Position numbers and translations under genes: made by a program. Of a stretch of 43,520 nucleotides of DNA, positions 26,432 to 33,986 are shown in pieces. Origin of the DNA: an uncultured Buttiauxella sp. (GTDB taxonomy: Bacteria; Pseudomonadota; Gammaproteobacteria; Enterobacterales; Enterobacteriaceae); assembly GCA_946480445.1 (NCBI GenBank), contig CAMLJN010000027.1, positions 1 through 43,520 on the forward strand. The letters run 5' to 3'. Under the pieces are notes generated by a model. The model saw only the letters and a program-made list of their open reading frames with translations, had not been told where the DNA came from and did no database searches. Every line of letters begins with the position of its first letter. The first letter of the stretch is position 1.

Positions 26432-27646
26432 TCACCAGTTCCAGAGCGTGCCGTCTTCCAGGCGGGCTACCGGCAAATAAGCTGGCTCGTAGGGATATTT
26501 CGCGGCCAGCTTTTCATCAAACTCGATGCCCAGCCCTGGCTTTTCACCCGGGTGCATATAGCCGTTGTCAAATGTCCAGCTGTGCGGGAACACTTCTAAC
26601 ATTTGTTCGGAATACCCCATGTATTCCTGCACCCCAAAGTTTGGCACCCACAGGTCAAAGTGCAGTGCCGCCGCCATGCATATCGGGGACAAATCTGACG
26701 GACCGTGCGAGCCGGTTCGCACCTGGTAGAGCGAGGCAAAATCTGCGATCCGCCGCATCCCGGTGATGCCACCTGCGTGGGTTATGGTGGTGCGGATATA
26801 GTCGATAAGCTGCTCTTCGATAAGCTGCTTGCAGTCCCAGATGCTGTTAAAGACTTCGCCAACGGCGACCGGCGTAACGGTATGCTGACGAATCAAACGG
26901 AAGCATTCCTGGTTTTCCGCCGGGGTAGGATCTTCCATCCAGAAGAGACGATGTTCTTCCACGCTTTTACCAAACCGCGCGGCTTCAATAGGCGTCAGGC
27001 GATGGTGCATGTCATGCAACAAATGCTCGTTAAAACCAAATTTGTTACGCACCGCCGCAAAGAGCTGTGGGGTGAAATCGAGATACTTTTCGCTCGACCA
27101 CAGCTGCTCTTCCGGCCAGTGGCCTTTCGTTGCGGGTTCGTAGGCCAGCCCCTTACCCTTAGACATGCCGTAGGTGGTTTTCATGCCCGGCACGCCGCAC
27201 TGCACGCGAATGGCTTTGAAGCCCATCTCTTTATGACGCGCGTAATCTTCAAGCACATCGTCAATGGAATGCCCTGTGGTATGGCAGTAAACCATCACGC
27301 CCTCGCGGGAAGCGCCACCGAGCAGCTGATAAAGCGGCATTCCGGCGGCCTTAGCTTTAATATCCCACAGCGCCGTATCCACCGCAGAGATAGCTGACAT
27401 CGTAACCGGCCCCCGTCGCCAGTAAGCGCCCCTGTAGAAAAACTGCCAGATATCTTCGATACGGTGTGCATCCCGCCCAATAAGCTGGGGACAAACATGA
27501 TCCTGCAGATAGGAGGCCACCGGCAATTCACGGCCATTGAGCGTGGCATCGCCCAGACCGGTCAACCCGTCATCGGTGGTAATTTTCAGCGTGACAAAGT
27601 TACGCCCGGGACAGGTCACAAACACTTCAGCCTTTACAATCTTCAT
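26432..27646 (-). CDS. rspA: mannonate dehydratase-like enolase RspA
   Basis: Enolase-superfamily protein of the ManD group, dehydrating D-mannonate or a related hexonate; the E. coli name refers to starvation sensing through sigma S. 404 residues, the E. coli length. ManD features are [18 protein letters not shown] near residue 25, the active-site loop [20 protein letters not shown], metal-site strands ([31 protein letters not shown]) and [16 protein letters not shown]. The start at 27646 has AAGGGAAG upstream; a 30-residue longer frame is not supported. First gene of the operon. Confidence 0.95.
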   Translation of the reverse strand: MKIVKAEVFVTCPGRNFVTLKITTDDGLTGLGDATLNGRELPVASYLQDHVCPQLIGRDAHRIEDIWQFFYRGAYWRRGPVTMSAISAVDTALWDIKAKAAGMPLYQLLGGASREGVMVYCHTTGHSIDDVLEDYARHKEMGFKAIRVQCGVPGMKTTYGMSKGKGLAYEPATKGHWPEEQLWSSEKYLDFTPQLFAAVRNKFGFNEHLLHDMHHRLTPIEAARFGKSVEEHRLFWMEDPTPAENQECFRLIRQHTVTPVAVGEVFNSIWDCKQLIEEQLIDYIRTTITHAGGITGMRRIADFASLYQVRTGSHGPSDLSPICMAAALHFDLWVPNFGVQEYMGYSEQMLEVFPHSWTFDNGYMHPGEKPGLGIEFDEKLAAKYPYEPAYLPVARLEDGTLWNW

Positions 27647-27710
27647 TCTTCTTCCCTTAACGCGGATGATTTCCAGGAACGACAATGCGATTGAAATTAA
27701 TACTGACCGA

Positions 27711-27727
27711 ACTACCATACAAGTATG
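27711..27727 (-). promoter_or_regulatory. candidate RspR operator upstream of rspA
   Basis: ACTACCATA (27711-27719) overlaps the dyad CATAC-AA-GTATG (27716-27727), about 65 bases upstream of the rspA ATG. The 9-mer recurs inverted at 23786-23794 inside the same operon. GntR/FCD proteins bind dyads of this length, so RspR is the natural candidate. Not proven by sequence alone. Confidence 0.45.
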
Positions 27728-27823
27728 ATTATTCAATTTTGGCGGAGTAAGTCACACTTTACAGATGACCGTTGCAAGGTTTTACGAGGGAAACGTGAGG
27801 AAGACTGAAGGGTAAAATGGGCG

Positions 27824-28150
27824 TCAGGCACGCCCCCAGCCAGCAACGATAATCAGCATTCCGCAAAACGCTACGCCTGCACCGACCCAGTCATAAACGC
27901 TGAGCCTTTCCCCGTCGACAAACCGCAGCCAGAGCAGCGCGGTGACCACATAAACCCCACCGTAGGCAGCGTAAACTCGCCCACTGGCCGCCGGATGCAG
28001 CGTCAACAGCCAGACGAATATCGCCAGAGAACAGGCTGCGGGAAAGAGTAAAAGCGGCGAACCATTTCGCTTGAGCCAAAGCCAGGGCAAAAAACAGCCG
28101 ATAATTTCGGCAAATGCGGTAGCAAAAAACAGTAAGGTTGTTTTGATCAT
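27824..28150 (-). CDS. ynfA: small inner-membrane protein YnfA (UPF0060)
   Basis: 108 residues, exactly the E. coli length, with four membrane helices and almost no loops. Characteristic segments are [45 protein letters not shown] and [22 protein letters not shown]. Related to the small multidrug resistance fold; YnfA of Shigella has been reported as an SMR-type efflux protein. Divergent from ynfB and the first gene left of the speG group. A single gene, with a short 3' gap to rspA. Confidence 0.95.
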   Translation of the reverse strand: MIKTTLLFFATAFAEIIGCFLPWLWLKRNGSPLLLFPAACSLAIFVWLLTLHPAASGRVYAAYGGVYVVTALLWLRFVDGERLSVYDWVGAGVAFCGMLIIVAGWGRA

Positions 28151-28216
28151 ATTGAACTAAGTCTGAGAAAAGAGTGACTAAAAAGCGCACCCTATGGCGC
28201 ACACGGTTCACAATGG

Positions 28217-28222
28217 TATGAT
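28217..28222 (+). promoter_or_regulatory. candidate ynfB -10 element
   Basis: TATGAT preceded by TGG (extended -10-like, TGGTATGAT), 40 bases upstream of the ynfB ATG. No strong -35 is visible. AAAGGAAA provides the ribosome site nearer the ATG. Confidence 0.4.
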
Positions 28223-28261
28223 TGAATGTGAAGTCGGGCTTCACCCTAAAAGGAAACTGCA

Positions 28262-28612
28262 ATGAACACAATCCTTCGCAAACGTCTTTCGCGGGCTACT
28301 TTGCCTCTGGCGTTACTGCTGAGCGCGTTCGCTTTGAGCCAGCCGGCTCAGGCTGGGACCAGCAAGCTTGTCATCGAATCCGGTGATAACGCGCAAACTC
28401 GCCAGAATGCCGCGATGGAAAAAGAGCAATGGAATGACACCCGTTCCCTGCGCCACAAAGTTAATAAGCGTGTTGAGAAAGAGTGGGATAAAGATGACGC
28501 GGCCTTTGATGCCCGCGATAACTGCCAGAAAAGCGCCAATCTGAACGCCTACTGGGAACCAAACACCCTGCGCTGCCTGGATCGTCGTACCGGCCGTGTA
28601 GTGGCACCTTAA
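28262..28612 (+). CDS. ynfB: periplasmic DUF1283 protein YnfB
   Basis: 116 residues with a Sec signal peptide (basic [11 protein letters not shown], hydrophobic core, AQA cleavage after residue 31), so a periplasmic product of about 85 residues. The mature part is charged and conserved against E. coli: NKLVIESGD-like segment (here SKLVIESGD), [36 protein letters not shown]. Two Cys suggest one disulfide. Function unknown. It is followed by speG in the same direction across a strongly structured gap. Confidence 0.93.
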   Translation: MNTILRKRLSRATLPLALLLSAFALSQPAQAGTSKLVIESGDNAQTRQNAAMEKEQWNDTRSLRHKVNKRVEKEWDKDDAAFDARDNCQKSANLNAYWEPNTLRCLDRRTGRVVAP

Positions 28613-28638
28613 TCCCCTCGTCATCAAATAGAAAACAG

Positions 28639-28758
28639 GAAAATCAACTCATTGATTTTCGGCAGTTCCCCGCAAAGAAGGAAAACCACGCTTTTTCCTT
28701 CTTTGTCAGCAACCTCAGGCTTCCTTTGGGAAGCCTTCATCCGTTCTAAAGGAACCCC
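28639..28758 (+). promoter_or_regulatory. structured speG leader with a potential SD-covering helix
   Basis: Three consecutive hairpins precede speG: an 8-bp stem (28639-28646 / 28653-28660), a perfect 13-bp stem with 7-base loop (28673-28685 / 28693-28705), and an 8-bp GC-rich stem AGGCTTCC/GGAAGCCT with a 4-base loop (28717-28736). The left arm and loop of the third (28721-28731) can instead pair over 11 positions (nine Watson-Crick, two G-U) with 28744-28754, which contains the Shine-Dalgarno AAAGGAA. The two states exclude each other. None of the hairpins has a U-tract, so they are not simple terminators. Confidence 0.6.
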
Positions 28759-29316
28759 ATGAGTAACGAACTCAGTATTAAACTTCGCCCTCTTGAGCGT
28801 GAAGACCTGCGTTTCGTCCACCAACTCGATAACAACGCAAGCGTCATGCGCTACTGGTTTGAAGAGCCATATGAGGCATTTGTTGAGCTTTCAGATCTGT
28901 ATGACAAACACATTCACGATCAGAGCGAACGCCGCTTTGTGGTGCAGTGCGACGGTGAAAAAGCGGGCCTTGTGGAACTGGTTGAAATCAACCACGTTCA
29001 CCGCCGCGCCGAGTTTCAGATCATCATCTCACCGGATTACCAGGGCAAAGGCCTCGCCACTCGCGCCGCTAAACTCGCGATGGATTACGGGTTTACGGTG
29101 CTGAATCTTTACAAGCTGTATTTGATTGTCGATAAAGAAAACGAAAAAGCCATCCACATCTATAAAAAGCTCGGCTTTAAGGTGGAAGGCGAACTGATTC
29201 ACGAGTTCTTTATTAACGGCGAGTACCGCAACACTATCCGGATGTGCATCTTCCAGCAGCAGTATCTGGATACACATCGGCCCGCGGGCACCATTCTGAA
29301 GCCAACCGCGCAGTAA
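28759..29316 (+). CDS. speG: spermidine N1-acetyltransferase SpeG
   Basis: GNAT enzyme that acetylates spermidine and spermine with acetyl-CoA, protecting cells from polyamine excess in cold or stationary phase. 185 residues (E. coli 186). The acetyl-CoA motif [23 protein letters not shown] contains QGKGLA, and [13 protein letters not shown] marks the end of the fold; the N-terminus [18 protein letters not shown] is typical. GGAA lies seven bases before the ATG, at the end of the structured leader. It follows ynfB and precedes the convergent ynfC. Confidence 0.96.
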   Translation: MSNELSIKLRPLEREDLRFVHQLDNNASVMRYWFEEPYEAFVELSDLYDKHIHDQSERRFVVQCDGEKAGLVELVEINHVHRRAEFQIIISPDYQGKGLATRAAKLAMDYGFTVLNLYKLYLIVDKENEKAIHIYKKLGFKVEGELIHEFFINGEYRNTIRMCIFQQQYLDTHRPAGTILKPTAQ

Positions 29317-29395
29317 ATTCGATATCAGCGGCGGGCAGCGCTCAGGCCTACCCGCCCTGCATTTCATCACTACAGTAGTCTTACCCCATGATTGA

Positions 29396-30106
29396 TCAGT
29401 AGTAATCAATGGTATTTTCGATGGCGTAATTTGCGCTCGTCGGCGGCGTCACGCTTTCGTCGATAATCTCCAGCTTGCAGGAGAGAGGGTTAAAATACGA
29501 GTCGTAGTCGCAACTTTGTTTCACCTGGGTAATGGCGTTGCCGTTTAACTGACTGGCGGCGGTGTAATCGAGCTTTTTCTTCATGTCGCCCCCAGCTTTC
29601 GCCGTGACTTCTAGCGTGGAATCTTTTGCCCTGGTGGTTTTGCCCGTCGGGTAGCCGTCTTTATCGTAGCGGTAGTTCACCGTAATATCCTTACCCCGGG
29701 CGGCGACAACAAACCCATTATCGTCGGTGTCATAGGTTATCGCCGCGGCTGGCAGCTCGGCCAGCTGGCATTTTCCTTGCAGTTTAATTCGCTTTTCACG
29801 ACTGACCGCATCCAGATAATAGTTCGCATCCAGTACCAGGGATGCGCCGGTATTACTTTCCAGATCCTGAAACTCCAGCTTATCAAAACACCCCTGCGCA
29901 GAGACTGAACCCGCCACACGTTTGACCACTTCCCCCTTCTCATTCATCAACGTCTGGCTAAAGTCTTTCACCGGCCCGCGTAATGGATCGAAGTCAAACT
30001 CGTTGGAGAAACTCGCCATTTCCGGCGTATAGCTGAGCGGCACCTCCTGATTGTCACACCCGGCAAGGCTCGCCGTCAGCGCGCTGAGGATAATGATTTT
30101 CTTCAC
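29396..30106 (-). CDS. ynfC: lipoprotein YnfC (UPF0257)
   Basis: 236 residues, the E. coli length. The lipobox LAGC (residues 14-17) follows a short signal peptide; the residue after the lipidated Cys is Asp, which by the Lol rule predicts retention in the inner membrane facing the periplasm. Conserved segments are SNEFDFDPLRGPVKDFSQTL, LDANYYLDAVSREKR and YAIENTIDYY. I chose the GTG at 30104-30106 because GGAGAA lies 10 bases upstream and the length matches; the longer ATG start would put 15 odd residues before the signal. Function unknown. Confidence 0.92.
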   Translation of the reverse strand: MKKIIILSALTASLAGCDNQEVPLSYTPEMASFSNEFDFDPLRGPVKDFSQTLMNEKGEVVKRVAGSVSAQGCFDKLEFQDLESNTGASLVLDANYYLDAVSREKRIKLQGKCQLAELPAAAITYDTDDNGFVVAARGKDITVNYRYDKDGYPTGKTTRAKDSTLEVTAKAGGDMKKKLDYTAASQLNGNAITQVKQSCDYDSYFNPLSCKLEIIDESVTPPTSANYAIENTIDYY

Positions 30107-30213
30107 GTTTAGTCTGTTCTCCGTGGGAATGTTCCGACATGATATAAGCAAATACAGAGATTTACACTAGAAGGGCTATTCTTAGTGAACATCCTCAACA
30201 TAAGGAAGAGACG

Positions 30214-30516
30214 ATGAAACGATCTGTCTGGATAAGCGCCCTGCTGTTGCTGGCCTCCGCTCCGGCGCTGGCCGCGCAAAGCTCCTGCGATAAGATTAAG
30301 GCCGATATTGAACAAAAAATTATCAATAACGGCGTACCCGAATCGGGCTTCACCCTGACAATTGTGCCCAACGATCAGGCGGATCGGCCTGATGCACAGG
30401 TTGTGGGGCACTGCGGTAACGACACGCAGAAGATCCTCTACAGCCGTACCGGCAGCGGAAACGAAGCGGCCGATAGCGCACCAACTCAGGATGCACCGCA
30501 AAACGAACAGCAGTAA
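30214..30516 (+). CDS. ynfD: periplasmic DUF1161 protein YnfD
   Basis: 100 residues. A signal peptide ends in ALA after residue 20. The mature part has the DUF1161 pattern: a Cys-containing SSCDKIKADIEQKIINNGV, then SGFTLTIVPND, then AQVVGHCGNDTQKILYSR, with two Cys that can form a disulfide. GGAAGAG precedes the ATG. It ends in a polar low-complexity tail (Ala, Asp, Gln, Asn) and in an intrinsic terminator. Function unknown; divergent from ynfC. Confidence 0.9.
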   Translation: MKRSVWISALLLLASAPALAAQSSCDKIKADIEQKIINNGVPESGFTLTIVPNDQADRPDAQVVGHCGNDTQKILYSRTGSGNEAADSAPTQDAPQNEQQ

Positions 30517-30523
30517 TTACCCG

Positions 30524-30547
30524 AGGGGTGTCCTGTACACCCCTTTT
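30524..30547 (+). terminator. intrinsic terminator after ynfD
   Basis: AGGGGTGT and ACACCCCT pair around CCTGT, then TTTT. Separates ynfD from dmsD. Confidence 0.85.
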
Positions 30548-30766
30548 CACCTGTCAGATAAATCCCCGCTTTTCGCAGCAATATTGACAAGCGTTAAAGA
30601 GTTATCCCACTAATTGAGTAGAATCCTGTTCCGAATGAACGCCGTCGCCTGACGCGGGACTCATGGGCCGCGCCGGAGAACATGGGTTATGCCTGCAGGT
30701 TAAGCTATCCTCGTGCGGGAATTAATTATCCGTGTATCTGGTGCTGGAAGATAAAGGAAGAGAAAG

Positions 30767-31408
30767 ATGTCATCTCAAGATTCACAACGGCTGGCGACCA
30801 TCGCCCTGACAGGGCGAGTGCTGGGCGTGCTGTACCATCAGGGGCCAGCAAGCCAGGATGCCGCACCGCTCTACGCCGCGCTGGCAGATCCTGACTGGGC
30901 CGGACAGTGGCCGGTGCAGTCTTCTGAGCTGGCTGAGGTCGCGCAGCGTATGGCAGATGCCCTCAATTCACAGCAGGAGCCGCTGAACGAAGCCTGGCAA
31001 CGCCTGTTCATTGGGCCATTCGCCCTGCCGGCAGCCCCCTGGGGCTCCGTTTATCTTGATAAAGAAAATGTCCTGTTCGGCGATTCCATGCTGGAACTGC
31101 GTCAGTGGATGCGTGACAACGGGATTGCCCACCTGAGCGAACAAAATGAACCCGACGACCATATCGGCATTCTGCTGATGCTCGCCGCCTGGCTTGCGGA
31201 GCAGGACAATCAGCGGTGTGTAGACGAACTGCTCGCCTGGCATCTGCTACCGTGGGCCGGGCGTTTTGTTGAGCTGTTCATTCAGCGCGCTGACCATCCT
31301 TTCTACGAGGGCCTCGGCGAGCTGACCCGCCTTACGCTGGCAAACTGGCGTGAAGGGTTATTGATTCCTGTTGCCGCTAAAGAGTTGTATTACCCAAACT
31401 CCCGTTAA
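30767..31408 (+). CDS. dmsD: Tat proofreading chaperone DmsD (orphan)
   Basis: TorD/DmsD-family chaperone that binds the twin-arginine signal of DMSO-type reductases (DmsA, YnfE, YnfF) during cofactor insertion. 213 residues (E. coli 204). The family core is clear: AWQRLFIGPFALPAAPWGSVYLDKENVLFGDS, then QNEPDDHIGILLMLAAWL and ELLAWHLLPWAGRFVELF, then FYEGLGELTRLTL. In E. coli ynfEFGH lie directly before it; here ynfD is followed by a 250-base gap and then dmsD. GGAAGAG lies before the ATG. Its client must be encoded elsewhere. Confidence 0.94.
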   Translation: MSSQDSQRLATIALTGRVLGVLYHQGPASQDAAPLYAALADPDWAGQWPVQSSELAEVAQRMADALNSQQEPLNEAWQRLFIGPFALPAAPWGSVYLDKENVLFGDSMLELRQWMRDNGIAHLSEQNEPDDHIGILLMLAAWLAEQDNQRCVDELLAWHLLPWAGRFVELFIQRADHPFYEGLGELTRLTLANWREGLLIPVAAKELYYPNSR

Positions 31409-31475
31409 CCATGGATGTCAGGCTTAGGGTTCAGGTCAGATAAGCCCTGCGCCACCAGCAACGCTAAGCAGGGAT

Positions 31476-31862
31476 TTAAGCCTGAATCCCTCTTTCATCA
31501 AAGACCTGCTGCGCCAGGTGCATAGTGGCGTTAGCTGCGGGTAATCCGCAGTATAGCGCCGAGTGCATAATCAGCTCTTTTATCTGCTCTTTCGTGACGC
31601 CGTTATTAAACGCGGCGTGCAGATGCATTTTCAGTTCTGCCTCACAATTAAGCGCGATCAACATGGCGAGCGTGATCATGCTGCGGGTATGGCGATCGAG
31701 GCCAGGGCGCAACCAGATATCTCCCCAGGCGTAGCGGGTAATAAATGCCTGAAAGTCTTCGTTGAGCGGGGTAATCTGAGCCTGCGTTTTGTCGACATGC
31801 GCGTTACCCAACACGGCCCTGCGCACGGCCATTCCCTGCTGGAATCTCTCATCATCTTTCAT
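31476..31862 (-). CDS. pcaC: 4-carboxymuconolactone decarboxylase PcaC
   Basis: Removes CO2 from gamma-carboxymuconolactone to give the enol-lactone, step three of protocatechuate breakdown. 128 residues, the usual length, of the AhpD-like/CMD fold: RYAWGDIWLRPGLDRHTRSMITLAML, LHAAFNNGVTKEQIKELIMHSALYCGLPAA. GAGG lies seven bases before the ATG at 31862; an ATG four codons upstream was not chosen. It overlaps the pcaD end by 11 bases and is the last gene of the pcaIJFBDC operon. Confidence 0.93.
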   Translation of the reverse strand: MKDDERFQQGMAVRRAVLGNAHVDKTQAQITPLNEDFQAFITRYAWGDIWLRPGLDRHTRSMITLAMLIALNCEAELKMHLHAAFNNGVTKEQIKELIMHSALYCGLPAANATMHLAQQVFDERGIQA

Positions 31863-32625
31863 AAACAGCCTCATGTTGTTGAGTAAAATTAATCAGTGCG
31901 GCCGTAAACTCTGGCGCGGCCTCAATGTTTGCCAGATGCGAGGCATTCACGACGAGGATGTGCGAGCCGGGGATCTGGCTTTGCATAAATTCGCTGTCTG
32001 CAACGGGAGTAATCGGATCCAGGCGACCGGCAATAAACAGTACCGGAAGCGTGATAGCGGCGATATCGGCCCGCAAATCCGCGGCCGCCAGGGCTTCACA
32101 ACAGGCGGCGTAACCCTCGGGGTCGATGGCACAGAGTTTCTCAATTAACGGATCCACAACAGTTTTATTCCTGCGCGCAAAATCTTCCGTAAACCATCGC
32201 GATGCCGCTCCGGAGGCCACTCCCGACATGCCCTCGCTTCGCACGCTGCGCGCGCGGCTTAGCCAGCCGGATTGCTCGCCAATTTTTGCCGCGCTGTTTG
32301 CAACCGTGACAGTGAGAAAACGCTCTGGCGCAAAACGGGCCAGCCATAAACCGGTCAGTCCTCCCATTGATATTCCGCAAAAATGTGCCTGCCGAACGCC
32401 TGCGTCGTCCATTACGCTGATAACATTTTCCGCCAGCTGCGGCAGCGTGACTTTGTCATTCTTAGCCGTTTGGCCATGGCCGTGAGTGTCATAACGCAGC
32501 ACGCGGTAATGCTTCAGCAAGGTTTCCATTTGCGGCTGCCACATAGCAAGCGTCGTGCCCAAGGAGTTGGAGAGCACAACGACAGGCGCTCCGCTGCGGC
32601 CTTCCAGACGGTAATGAATACTCAT
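31852..32625 (-). CDS. pcaD: 3-oxoadipate enol-lactonase PcaD
   Basis: Alpha/beta-hydrolase that opens the enol-lactone to 3-oxoadipate. 257 residues. The nucleophile Ser86 lies in FCGISMGGLTG, an acid in FIAGRLDPITPVAD, and the catalytic His in VVNASHLANIEA. Its ATG overlaps the pcaB stop by four bases, and its own end overlaps pcaC, so the three are translationally coupled. In this organism PcaC and PcaD are separate, not fused as in the PcaL proteins of some actinobacteria. Confidence 0.95.
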   Translation of the reverse strand: MSIHYRLEGRSGAPVVVLSNSLGTTLAMWQPQMETLLKHYRVLRYDTHGHGQTAKNDKVTLPQLAENVISVMDDAGVRQAHFCGISMGGLTGLWLARFAPERFLTVTVANSAAKIGEQSGWLSRARSVRSEGMSGVASGAASRWFTEDFARRNKTVVDPLIEKLCAIDPEGYAACCEALAAADLRADIAAITLPVLFIAGRLDPITPVADSEFMQSQIPGSHILVVNASHLANIEAAPEFTAALINFTQQHEAVYER

Positions 32626-33977
32626 AAAAGCGTCTCGCTTTGTCGCTCAGCGCGGGAAAGAACCTGGCTGATAAAGCGATCCGCACAGCCGGTAGCCTGC
32701 TGCGGATCCAGCAGCCGATCTATCTGCTGCGGGCTCAGGCACGAAGCAATTTTCGGGGGCTGCTTAAGGAGTCTTTCCAGCGGCAGATGTTCATCCCTTG
32801 CCCGGTGACAAAGCTGTTCAACCAGATGATGGGCGGGCTGCCTGCCAAGCTGCCTCGCCAGTTCCAGGGTGACGGCTTCGGCCATAATCAGCCCGTGCGT
32901 GATGCCCAGATTGGCCTGCATTTTACGCGTGTCGACCTGCATGGTTGTTATCAGCTCCAGGCTGGTTTGCAGCACTCCGCCCGTCAGGGTGATCAGCTCC
33001 GGCAGGGTTTCCCATTCCGCCTGCCAGCCGCCGAGCGCTCGCTCGTGCTGCTGGAGTTGGCTGGCATAAAGCGTCGCCATCAGGCCGGGTATTCTGGTCA
33101 CCGCATTCAGTACGGCGGCACAGGCTACCGGGTTGCGCTTATGCGGCATGGCAGACGAACCGCCTCGCCCCTCGGCAACAGGCTCTGCTACCTCGGCCAC
33201 TTCGGTTTGCATAAGCAGCGCAAAGTCGCTGGCGAATTTCCCAAGCGTGCTGCTTACGCCAGCAAACCAGGCCGCCGCTTCAAGCAGTCGATCGCGTTGG
33301 GTATGCCACGGCGTATCAGCCTCGGCCAGGCTAAGCTCTCTGGCAAGCGCCCGGGACACCTGCTGCCCCTGCTCTTTTAATGACGCAAGGGTGCCGGCCG
33401 CGCCACCAAACTGGAGCACCAGAACACGAGGCCTGAGTTCAGACAGGCGACTTTGCCAGCGCAAAAGGGCGTCGAGCGTCCCGGCAAGTTTTAAGCCAAA
33501 GGTAATGGGAAGCGCATGCTGCATCCAGGTTCTTCCAGGCATCACGCTGTGTCGATGTTCACGAACTTTTTGCACCAGCCCGGCGATCAGCCGGGAGAGA
33601 AGCTGCCCGGCCACGGCCAGCGCTTCGCGCAGTTGCAGAACCATGCCGGTATCAATTGCGTCCTGGCTCGTGGCCCCCCAGTGAACATAGCGCGCCGCCT
33701 GCTCGTCCTGGCGCTTCATATTGGCGGTTAACTGCCTGACCAGCGGGATGGCCAGATTGCCTGCGCTGGCCGCTGCCTGTGCCAGGGTTGCCACGTTCAG
33801 TTTCGCCACCTGACACTGCGTGACGATAGCGCTGAGCGCAGCTTCAGGGATCACGCCGCATTCTGCCTGCGCCCGTGCCAGCGCGGATTCAAACGTCAAC
33901 ATCCCCTGAATCGTGCCTTCATCGCTGAACACGGGCGTCAACGCGGAGTGACGCAACATAGGGGTAAAGAGTGCCAT
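32622..33977 (-). CDS. pcaB: 3-carboxy-cis,cis-muconate cycloisomerase PcaB
   Basis: Fumarase/aspartase-superfamily lactonising enzyme acting on 3-carboxy-cis,cis-muconate. 451 residues. The superfamily signature GSSAMPHKRNP is at residues 273-283, with YVHWGATSQDAIDTG near 100 and GRTWMQHALPITFG near 148-161, which give this enzyme its class. Nine bases separate it from pcaF, and it overlaps pcaD by four. It starts the pca-specific part of the pathway encoded here; the dioxygenase pcaGH that makes its substrate is not in the window. Confidence 0.95.
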   Translation of the reverse strand: MALFTPMLRHSALTPVFSDEGTIQGMLTFESALARAQAECGVIPEAALSAIVTQCQVAKLNVATLAQAAASAGNLAIPLVRQLTANMKRQDEQAARYVHWGATSQDAIDTGMVLQLREALAVAGQLLSRLIAGLVQKVREHRHSVMPGRTWMQHALPITFGLKLAGTLDALLRWQSRLSELRPRVLVLQFGGAAGTLASLKEQGQQVSRALARELSLAEADTPWHTQRDRLLEAAAWFAGVSSTLGKFASDFALLMQTEVAEVAEPVAEGRGGSSAMPHKRNPVACAAVLNAVTRIPGLMATLYASQLQQHERALGGWQAEWETLPELITLTGGVLQTSLELITTMQVDTRKMQANLGITHGLIMAEAVTLELARQLGRQPAHHLVEQLCHRARDEHLPLERLLKQPPKIASCLSPQQIDRLLDPQQATGCADRFISQVLSRAERQSETLL

Positions 33978-33986
33978 GCCTGCTCC

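Noticed and set aside
30682-30766. Remnant of ynfE/ynfH coding sequence before dmsD
   Set aside because: Translation in all forward frames gave nothing resembling the termini of these proteins as I know them; at most a promoter remnant is plausible.
32640-33380. 246-residue open frame antisense to pcaB
   Set aside because: Shadow of pcaB; no family features and no ribosome site.
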